From Ambrosia x helenae (Eukaryota > Streptophyta > Magnoliopsida > Asterales > Asteraceae): 64,000 bases of DNA. How positions within the stretch are numbered: position 1 is the first letter of the stretch; every line of letters begins with the position of its first letter. The position numbers were made by a program, and so were the translations under genes. The notes beneath the pieces were generated by a model, which ran no database searches, had not been told where the DNA came from, and saw only the letters and a program-made list of their open reading frames with translations. Below, piece after piece: positions 35,101 through 44,692 of this stretch. Where the stretch lies: the NCBI GenBank assembly GCA_030844895.1, contig CM061226.1:42478238-42542237 (forward strand), read 5' to 3'.

Positions 35101-36390
35101 ATTTTCCTTCCAAAACTTGCTACAGGAACTCTATAACAATCCGCGAGCTGTTCCCAGGTTCTTCGTTCCTTGAAACTACAAAGACTATAGTTATGATTTA
35201 TAAACACAATAAGGTATTAATAACTCATGAACATTTAATTGACAATTAAATGATGCAAATTAAAACTCTAGAAATGTAAGAAGCAACCACATAACGAATT
35301 TAGACAAATGACAAACAAACTGGCCTTTCCAAAATAAAAACTGCAATCGTCACTGGTCACATATGATTCAAATGTATTCAAATGTAACTCTTCTCAAATA
35401 TCTCCATGTACATACGTTACAAATAGACGTTGGCAACTACAAAAAGCTAAAAAATCAGAGCTCTTAATGAGAGAGTTACATGTTTTGGGGACAGATCGGG
35501 ATTACAATATGACCTTGTCATGTCCCTTTAGGTCAGCTCAATCATTGACATGTGCTTGACACACACACAAATTATGATACCATTATAAGCCTAGTAATAA
35601 GCATAAACAATAAGTATGCTTATAAATATACAAATATTTATAACTTACAAAAAACTAAAACACAATTAATTAGTCATAACCAGTAAACACTTAGGTTTTA
35701 CCTGGTCTATTTAGTCTCAACTTAATAACAATTACCAAAAAAGTAGGAGAAAAATCTAACCTAAACTGAGGCATAACAACATAAGTAACAAAAGTCTGGT
35801 TCCCGAAGCTACTCATTGTCCTTTGATTTGACTGGCTTTGTTCATCACTTAGTTTTGTTGCAGGTTTCAGATGCACGTCCTCAAAAGATGTATAAATGTC
35901 ATTTGATTGGGTCGATTGGTGAAAATTGTATGAATTATCATCGTCGTTGTTAGTTTACTGTATCGTCTGATGCTAGGTAAGAAGAGGAGATGGAAATACC
36001 CAAAGCATGCTTTTAGATGTAGTGCAGATGGAGAGGAATGGGAGGCTAATTGAAGATGCAATTTGATTTTTTAGAGCTGAGGGAATTTAGGGGTTCCTAA
36101 CAAGAAGTTGAGCATGCCTTTTGATTTTGAATTTTGAAAGCTAGTGGTTCACTGATTCACTTTTAAAAGTCCCGCCCATCTAACTCTTTTTAGTACTGCC
36201 GGAGAATGTGTAATCACATCACTAAAAAAGGAGTAAAAATCTAACTAAAATAACTAAAATGAGGTATTAAAGTGTAAAAGTGTCCGAATTACTATTTTAC
36301 CCTCATTTTAGGGTTCTTGATGAAAATAAAGTTCTTAACTTTTGGGTATCTTAAACTACCCTTGTCTCATGCATTATAATATAGTATAGA
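32175..36390 (-). mobile_element. Helitron with unidentified captured exons, minus strand (4.2 kb)
   Basis: On the minus strand it begins TCTATACTATATTATAATGC (from 36390, after an A) and ends with hairpin CCCGCCGC-ATC-GCGCGGG plus CTAG at 32175 before a T. Both ends match the Helitron at 22413-24787. Interior minus-strand segments look exonic: around 35090-35165 (WEQLADCYRVPVASFGR after a CAAG acceptor), 33862-34020 (GGAFDSCKEYHDMIRGLS, donor GTATGT) and 32630-32819 (ALNRLRGVKFQDSGPNRED). I do not recognise the source gene or genes. A hAT MITE at 34026-34424 interrupts them. Confidence 0.82.
34026..34424. mobile_element. hAT-type MITE nested in the Helitron
   Basis: About 399 bp. The ends CTGGGTTTTAAAAAG and, reversed, CACGGTTTCAAAAAG pair with a few mismatches. 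Flanking 8-mers TAAGAAAA (34018-34025) and TAAGAAAG (34425-34432) are a near-perfect target duplication. AGCGC/GGCGC words recur inside both ends. Confidence 0.6.
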
Positions 36391-37789
36391 TATATATAGT
36401 TTTTACCAAGCGTCAAATATGACAAGTTTTAAAGGTTATTAGTAACTAATGTTGTTTGTTGTTCGGATTGAAAAGATGTATATACGTTTGATTTTATTTG
36501 GAGGGGCCTTTTATAAAAAGCAAAGTCTTGAGATTTGTAAAATATGGAAAAGATGTAACAATTGTTAGTAATCAATTTTAATAACTACAATTATCTTTCC
36601 TCAAAGTATATTTTTCCAAAAATAATTATACAAGACAAATACAATTATCCTGTTCACGAGATGAGTTACAACTCGGAATGAGTTATACGTTTCGTTGTAT
36701 TAGTCCAACGTGGTTACACACATAGTAACAGGTGCGCAACTTGGGTACTATATCGTATGTTAACACATGAATTATGATAACTCACGATTGGTTCGTCGAG
36801 TTAAAACACTTAAAGACTCGGGTTCGTACACACGAGTCTAGATAGTTGAATAAACTATCTTATAACCGGAAAATAAGCTAGGCTTATATATGATAGATTT
36901 TAAGGTGTCCTTTATTGGTAAATAGGGCACGGGGAAGTCGGTCAAAGCTTCGGGCTTTGTTTTCTAGCTAAGCAAGGAAATCAAGGTGAATTTCACGGCC
37001 CCTTTTTGCTGTTTTTGTTTTGGGGGAAAGATATGTTTTGTCAAATACTTTCACATGTTAAAATGTTTTAAAAGTTAAAACGTGATAAGTGGCATGATGA
37101 GTACTTGGGTTTCGTTGTTTATACACCACTCGGGGTGAGTCCTCGCTATTGTAACCATTTACTCTTGTGTGTGTGTGTTGAAATCGAGATCTGAAGGAAT
37201 ATTTGGATAGTACTATTGGTGCCTGACAAGGCCCACCCCTAATCGATAGCGTCGATTATGCAACTGTGTATGCTAGGGGTGCACGTATTCTGAACTAAGT
37301 TGTTATTTTCCGAGAAACAACTACTGCTCGCTAGACATGGACAAAAAAACCGGTTTGAAGACCTGGTCCGGTTAAAAAACCGAAAAACCGATTAGAAAAA
37401 AACCGGTTTGGGACCGACCCTATGCATCGGGTTTGCTTCGGGTTCAGGTTTTATTGGTTAGATAGGGTTGGAAACCGGTTTGGATAAAAAAAACCGGTTT
37501 GGAGATCGATCTGGCAGACTAACCGGTTTAAAAACCGATTATTGTTGAACCCAAAAAAAACCCGGTTGTCAAACCGGTTTTGGACCATTGGAAAACGGCC
37601 ATATAGCCGTTGCTGCTGTTTTCTGCCCGTTTTTTTTTTTTTTTTGGTAGTTTTTGACCCACAATGATAGTATAAATACCCCTTAATGTTTAGGAACAAT
37701 CACACCATCAAAACACACTCAAAACAATCTCTAAATCTTGCATTCTTCATCTACTTTCTCACAAAAATCACTCTCTATTTCGAAGAAAA

Positions 37790-38721
37790 ATGGCCTCTTC
37801 TCAACAACCAACTCCTCAAAGCCAAACCGATTCCGTCAAACTTGGTGCTTCTTCATCCCAAGCGGCGGTTGTTAAGGTGGTTCCAACGAAACGAAACCCC
37901 AATGTTTGGAAACACTTTGATTTATGTGTTATGAGTGTTGGTCCAAACAAGGCGAGATGCAAATATTGTTCGGCTTTGCTTAAACATGATACTAACTCGA
38001 CCTTGAAAGACCATGTGGAGAAACCATATTGTAAAATTTTGAAAGAACAAAGAAATTCTCAAGGTGGAGCCTCGATCACACAAGAAGGCGACTTGTTTGT
38101 GTACAACTTGGAAGCGGTTCGCGAAGAAATGGGGAATTTTGTCATACAAGAAATGTTGCCCTTCAATCATTTTGACAACCCACGTTTGACGAGACTTATT
38201 CAACGAACACTTCAACCAAGATACACACATTTAAGTCTTGCTACTCTTAGGTGTGATTGTTTAAAAAGATGGAAACAAGCAAAAAAATGAATTAATTACT
38301 TATTTTGAAAATTTACAAACCGGTGTTAACTTAACAAATGATGTTTGGTCCGCACCGCACGGTTCACCCGACTCTTATATTTGTGTAACGGCCCATTGGA
38401 TTAAACCGTCTTCTTGGCAAATGATGAAACGAACAATTGCGTTTCGATTGTTTGATTACCCTCACACCGGTGCAAATATTTTCTCTATGATTGACAAAGT
38501 TATTCAAACGTTTAAGTTGTCAAACAAGATTTTATCAATATCTTTTGATAACGCGTCGAATAATACCGCGGCTATCACACAATTAAAATTAAGATACCAA
38601 CCTATTTGTGAAGGAGTATTTTTTCATAGTCGTTGTGTCGCACGCATAATCAATTTGGCCGTTCAAGATGGTCTAAAAGTTATTGAAACACAAAGAGAAG
38701 GTTTTCGAAGAATGTTACGCG

Positions 38722-38777
<56 letters not shown>

Positions 38778-40332
38778 TAAAGATCCGGTACAAATAGCTT
38801 TTTTGGTAAGAACTGTGAGAATCAAAGGAGGGTATTTTTTTTTTTTATTTTTTTTTCAAATTTTTTTTCCCATAGTGTTAAACATGTATTATAGTATTGA
38901 AAAAAAAAAAAATTGGTGTGGAGTAATTACGTGTAGAGTAATTACATAATTACTCTAGTGTAAATTAATGTATTTACCTTAATGACGTAATTACACTAAA
39001 AAAAAAAATTTTAAATTTTTTTTGTATTATTCATCTAGAAAGAATGTTTAAGCACATGGGAAAAAAAAAGTCTAAAAAAAAAATAAATTTTTTTTACCCC
39101 CTTTGATTCTCACAGTTCTTACAAAAAAACTATATGTATTTGATCTTTACTCTATATATATATATAGCAACAATACAAGGCATGCTAAATATATGAAATT
39201 TTGCAAAAGTGTGAATGCCCTTTGTTTGGGTCCAAATTGGGATTGTCCAACAAGGTGGAGTTCCACTTGTAACATGTTCGAAAAACACGTTTTGCAAAAA
39301 GAAAGTTTAATTGCATTTCATGATATTTTGGTGAGTCGGGGGAAAACAGCTCCATACAATCCAATTCATTGGAATGTTATTGAAGTTGTTACTGAAATGC
39401 TACAAGTTTTCAAAGCTTCAACAACCGCTTTGTCGGGAGTTTATTATCCCACTAGTTGTATAACACTTCACAAGTTATATAACATGACTAGAAAATTAGG
39501 GGAAATGAAATGTAGAGGTAGCCCATACAAAGATATGGCGGCAACAATGAAAGAAAAATTTAGAAAATATTTTTCGGAATTACCGGCGGTTTTTACTTGT
39601 TCCTCCGCTTTAAACCCGTGTTACAATATAGGGGGGTAGAAAATATAATTGAAAAAAATTTGCAACGAGTTGGACTTGAACACGGCTCAAGATCCGTATT
39701 TTTCACAAGGTATGGTAGGAAGATTTAATAAACATCTCACGGATATGTATGATGTTTATTTTGAACGTTATGGTCAAATGTCGTCCATTCAAATGCAAAT
39801 GAGACAAGCTTCTCAAAATGTACTTGATACGGATTATGATTTATACAATGATTTGTTGGACACGTCTAATAAACGTGCACGAGGTAACGCTCCTAGTAGC
39901 GAACTTGGGAGGTATGGTGCCGAAAACTATTTAAAAGGTTTAACTCCCGAAGAATTTAAAAATTTTGATGTGTTGGCTTGGTGGAAAAGTAAGGAAGATC
40001 AATTTCCGGTCTTAGCCGCCATGGCCCGAGATTTACTAACCGTCCAAGCTTCCACGGTAGCTTCGGAATCCGCTTTCTCTATTAGTGGCAGGGTCATTTC
40101 GATACGTAGGACGCGACTAACTCCACCTTCGGTAGAGATGGCCATTTGCTTGAAGGATTATTTGGATGCGGCGGAGAGAGTGCAAAACACACACTCACTT
40201 GAGGGAGAACTTGAATATGAAGGCGAAGTGTACGAGGACGAGGTCAACGCGAACTTAACTGAACCAATGACCGAATATGAAGCCGAAATGGATGAATGGA
40301 TAAGAAGCAACGCCGGTTCGGGTGAAGATTAG
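37790..40332 (+). pseudogene. hAT transposase, broken by frameshifts and a MITE
   Basis: Start ATGGCCTCTTCTC at 37790, stop TAG at 40332. Order of domains: a BED zinc finger (NVWKHFDLCV, ARCKYCSALLKHD, TLKDHVEKPYC), the RNase H-like catalytic region (ISISFDNASNNTAAI, FFHSRCVARIINLAV), a Trp-containing insertion (NWDCPTRWSSTCNMF), and the C-terminal dimerisation domain (LAWWKSKEDQFPVLAAMARD, STVASESAFSISGRVI). Lesions: a one-base shift in an A run near 38285 ending the first frame, a 380-bp MITE plus TA expansion near 38727-39170, and two compensating shifts around 39638-39660. The domain content is that of Ac/Tam3-type plant transposases; the mutations are few, so the element was active fairly recently. 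Confidence 0.9.
38774..39153. mobile_element. MITE with ~60-bp inverted repeats inside the transposase gene
   Basis: Left arm AGAGTAAAGATC...GTAAGAACTGTGAGAATCAA and right arm in reverse complement match over about 60 bp. Both ends are surrounded by (TA)n, 38726-38773 and 39154-39166, consistent with insertion into TA. The interior is A/T homopolymer-rich. The insertion separates the transposase codons for RRMLRDT from those for NTRHAKYMKF. Confidence 0.75.
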
Positions 40333-41304
40333 ACTGTGTTTGAATACTTATTTCGTTTAAGCAAATGTTTTTTAAGATTATGTTTTGTATTATGTTTCAT
40401 GTTTTGTATTATGTTTCATGTTATCTTCGGATTCCTTTATGTTTCAATGTGTTTTATCGTGTTTTTTAATCAATGAAATCGTATTTTTAAGTTACTTTGT
40501 GTTGATAATAATTTGTAGTGTTTAAATTGTTCAAAAAACAAAAAAAAAAAATCTGCAGTAAACAGCAGCAGCAAATTTTTTTTAAAAAAACCGGTTTTTT
40601 TTTCCAGTTTTTTTACCGGTTTTTTTACTGGTTTTTTTTTAAAAACCGGTTTCCAACCCGGTCCTAATCGGTCTGAATAGTTGGTTACCCCCGACCTCCA
40701 AAACCGGTTTTGGAACCGGACCGGTTTACAAAAAAAACGGTTTTTTTCCACACCTAAAAACCGAACCGGTTTTCAACCCGAACCGGTTTTGAAAAACAAA
40801 AACCGATTTGTCCATGTCTACTGCTCGCGGGGCAATTTGGTTATGGGCTCAAGGGATTGCTTGTCACAGTTTGTAGGAGTTAGCTACTTTTACAAAGGTG
40901 CTTGTGTTCTTTCCGCACATATTTTTGTTGTCAAAATGTTGTTGTTAAATGATGTTGTTATGGAACTAAAACCTGTGAACTCACCAATATTTTATATATT
41001 GACGTCTTTTTAAACATATCTTTCAGGTAAATAAGTGCTTAATAGGTATGCGGCTAGTACGGTGAAATTTGGGATATCGGACACTGGTCGGGGGTTTAAT
41101 CTATGCTACCATTGGGTTGGGACACAGACAGAAACACCCCCTGTTGGAACTTCATGTATGTTGTTTTGTGTAATGTTTGAAACAAGGTATTTTTCGACAT
41201 CTTAATGAAATGATCTTATCTAATTAAATATAGTTTGTGTTAATCTTGACTTTGATATGCTTTCGAGCGTTGCGCCACGTGTTTCCCCTATTGACGTGGT
41301 GTGA

Positions 41305-42255
41305 CAACGGGTGGCTAAATTGAATTAATTGCCCATAAGGGCATTTTGGGAAGTTTTAAAGATTTACCAAAGACTAAAACTATAAATCGGGTCATGATAA
41401 ACAAGTCAGATCATGTTCCAACTTAACAAGTGTCAATTGAGTTGGTTATATGGATATTATAGTTTTTGAATGATTGGAATAATGTTTGTTTAACCTATAG
41501 CTTTAACGGGTCAATCTGGGTAAAAACAACATAAACATTTAAATAACCGAAAGGGAAATTTAATCATGAGAAATGGTATCTTATAAGCATGACAAAATGG
41601 TATCAATGAGTCCCTAAGTGTCCTTAGAAATGGCCTTAAACATAAGTAAAAGAGCAGCCAAAAGTTTGGGAATTTTTGTAAGTTTGGGAATTTTTGTAGA
41701 AAACAGCAGCTCAAGACCATAAGCTACGGTTCAGTGGACCGTAAGCTATGGTTCTTAGATAGTAGCTTACGGCGGGGGCTGAATTCAAAAGTTTATATTT
41801 GCCGTTTAAAGCATTAAATCGCCGTTTCGACGTGTATCAACGTTTTAACCATTTTAATGTGTATTTAATAACACAACTAACCATTCTTTGTGTAATGGTG
41901 CTAGATATACATTTGATGGGAGACCCGGAGCAAGGATCAAGCCGCAAGGAGAGCCGAACACACCTAAACACTCATAAGATTCCGCAACAGAATTCTCATT
42001 TAAAACGTAAACTTTAATATATGTTTTTAGTAGTAAAAAATGTAAATTGGTTGGGACCAATAATGTATGAAATACATTGGGTTGGGCTTTCATAAATATC
42101 AAACACAAACTTTAGTATATGTTTTTAATTGGTTGTGACTTTTTGAAAAAGGAGATAGACTAGGAGAAAATGAGGAATTCTCCCGAACATGCACTAATAG
42201 AACAAAACATTTCGAAATTGGACACCACCATCACCATTATCACCAAACGTTACAC
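41305..42255. other. Region without a gene; TAAGCTACGG inverted motifs at 41700-41775
   Basis: No gene seen. At 41720-41775 AGCTACGGT, ACCGTAAGCTA and TAGCTTACGG alternate in orientation as short inverted repeats, resembling in style the hairpin clusters of the two LTRs. A T-rich MITE-like edge (GTAGCGTTTGGTA) begins near 42262. Confidence 0.5.
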
Positions 42256-43535
42256 CAAGGTAGCGTTTGGTATGATGGAATGGAAGAGAGAATCAAATGG
42301 ACCATTACGACATAATGAAAAATAGTGTGTTTGGTTGATTAAGGGAATCGAATCACCCATTCTACAAGGCATTCCATTCCCTCAAAACCATTCCATCCAC
42401 CCCCATGTTTTTTTTCAGTCCATCCCTCATTCACCCTTTACTAACAACACTTTAACCCACCACCATCGTCACCACCCACCATTGCTGTCGCCCTTGGTTT
42501 AAAATCGCGCGAGGCGCTCCGAGGCGCTTTGGTTCTGAAATCTGAGGCGCGGGGCTTTAAGAGCGAGGCGAGAGCTTCACGTATTCGAAGCACCTAATAT
42601 TTAAAAAAATATAAAAATTATTTATATATGTCAATATGACATATTCTACCTTGTAACCAAACATAAACACAAAAACATGATTATAAAACATCCCTAAATA
42701 CTTAAAAAACATATTCAAAACATAAAAAGCTAAAGCACATAGTTATCTAAAGTCAAAACAAACTTGAAAGTCTTAAAACAACGTTAAACATGGTCTCTCT
42801 AATCATCATCATCATCCACAAAGTCATCTCCTCCAACATCACTCAATCCAATATCTTCTTCAAGCTCATCCTCATCCTCGTCATATAGAGCATGTTTTCC
42901 CTTGTCCCTTAACTCCCTTCTTGATGTACTAGCACTAGCACTAGCATCCCATCCTCTAGTTGACGATCTAGTTAAATGAACACACTCATGTACCCCCCGA
43001 AGCTCTACCCACTTGACTCCATGTCAACTCCTCACCGGGAAACACCAAATCATCGTCATGTTCTTCATCTTCCATAGTCCCCATCAACCACTCGTTGCCA
43101 TCATCAATGTCGTCCAAAATAATTGGGTCGGCGGTCATTGTTTTATGTCGGCGTTCCATAGAACGATTAAATTTGACATAGACAAGGTCATTCAATCTTT
43201 CTTGTGCCAACCTATTTCTCTTTTTCGTATGAAGGTGTTGGAAAACTGTGACACCCGGCAACTTTCGGTAACTAACTTTTGAAAACTTAGTAAGTCTACC
43301 TTAGCGAGTCGCGCATACGTTACACATAATAAGGTCGGTCGAGTCGAGTCGCACATCATTAGAGTTTTAACATACGCAAGTCTCGGGTCCCGGGAATTGG
43401 TGATCGGGCGGGAACGTGTTATTTATCATGCATTATATGTTTACGATCATTATGTGACTTGTCGGTATGTGAATATGTGCTAACATGTGTTAAAACGGGG
43501 TTTAACGCGCAAAACACACAAACACAGAGGTTACA

Positions 43536-43698
43536 GGCGATTAGGCTTACCTAATCGCCAATATAGGGGCGGGTAGGAGGGTGTTATTGGCGAGTAGGGG
43601 CTAATCGCATAACTGTTCATGCGATTAGGCCCCAATCGCATGAACAGTCATGCGATTAGGCTCCCTAATCGCGTGTAAGACTGCATACTCGCATGATA
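43536..43698 (+). repeat. GCGATTAG hairpin cluster 1, upstream of TATA
   Basis: GCGATTAG and CTAATCGC alternate about eight times. At 43536-43557 GCGATTAGG-CTTA-CCTAATCGC forms a perfect 9-bp stem. Further stems lie at about 43619-43640 and 43652-43673. The TATA box follows 24 bp after the cluster. Confidence 0.8.
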
Positions 43699-43721
43699 CA
43701 CGCTGGACGACCAAAAACGCC

Positions 43722-43729
43722 TATAAATA
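43722..43729 (+). promoter_or_regulatory. TATA box of the solo LTR
   Basis: TATAAATA about 475 bp into the LTR, directly after hairpin cluster 1 and followed by a C/A-rich leader (ACCCTAGCC, ACACAAACACCC), as expected for the U3/R boundary region. Confidence 0.6.
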
Positions 43730-44520
43730 CCACCCTTGACCTCCAAAACATCATTTGTGCAACCCTAGCCGTCCCATAACATAACCCAACACACAAACAC
43801 CCTCTGGAACTCGTTTTTGCATCAAAACCACCATTTTCAAGCTTATTCCATCATCACCTCTTGATTACAAGGTGTGTTCTTCAAACCCAAACCTTTAAAT
43901 GATTATGTTTTACTCCCTAAACGTCCAGGCCTGACTTATAAATGTTTTTATCTTTGAAAATCCATTTAAAACCGTTTTTAAACAAACCCACACCTTTATA
44001 TGTGTTATATGTGTTATATGTGTTTAAAGATAGGATTTTTAGGATTGAATCATGGTTGTTCTTGTGTTATTATGATGTTTATGGCTGTTACAAGTTGGTA
44101 TGATGATGTCCTAGGAGTTTGAATGGTTTGGTTGTGTATTGTTGATATTTGATATTTTGACCCATTTGAAGGATTTTGAATGATTGAGGATGATATGAGG
44201 TATGTTGTTGATTGAATGATGTTAGGGTTTGCTCTAGGATGATGCTAGAACAGTAGGATGCCATCGGACAACGTGGTTATGTGATTTAATCTGAATATTT
44301 GCTATTTAGGGCAAGTTCTTGCATGTTGATGTGATGTTTACATGCTAAGTTGCTATTTTGGGAAAACGCTCGCATTCGGGACTGTTAGAATGATGAAAAC
44401 TTAGGGGTTTTGCTTGAAATATGTTTGTTAATGTGTTAGGATGATTATTGGGTGTTTTTACACGTTTCGGATCTGATTTGGAGGGTTAAACGCGCGAAAT
44501 TGCATTGTACAGCTGCAGCA

Positions 44521-44692
44521 GGCGATTAGCACCCTAATCGCATGCTGCTATAGGCGATTAGGGGCATAATCGCCTGAAGGGGAAGCCTACTCGTGTGTAT
44601 ATAGGCGATTAGCCCTTGTAATCGCCTGTTGACCAACCCTAATCACATGTTGACTTTTCCTAAATGCTAGTTTGATTCCTAATCGCGTGTAA
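44521..44692 (+). repeat. GCGATTAG hairpin cluster 2, downstream of TATA
   Basis: Stems AGGCGATTA/TAATCGCCT at about 44551-44576 and 44602-44627, plus single GCGATTAG or CTAATCGC words around them. It lies about 800 bp after the TATA box. Confidence 0.75.

Larger units (their letters stand above)
37332..40820 (+). mobile_element. hAT transposon, full length but mutated
   Basis: Inverted termini TAGACATGGACAAA on both ends and perfect 8-bp direct repeats CTGCTCGC at 37324-37331 and 40821-40828. Both subterminal regions (about 37350-37590 and 40580-40810) are packed with ACCGGTTT and its reverse complement AAACCGGT. This is the kind of arrayed transposase-binding site known for Ac/hAT elements. 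One transposase gene lies between. Frameshifts and a MITE insertion make the copy non-autonomous. Confidence 0.93.
36640..41304. other. Degenerate gypsy-type LTR, split by a hAT element
   Basis: Flanks of the hAT (36640-37331 and 40821-41304) align by eye with the LTR at 43247-45949: the GGTGA(A/G)TTCACGGCCCC phrase near 36990, GGATAGTACTATTGG near 37207, CCTGTGAACTCACCA near 40971, and a terminal TGTGACA near 41298. The left end is not defined. The AT-rich segment 31800-32174, left of the Helitron, may belong to the same LTR. Confidence 0.5.
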
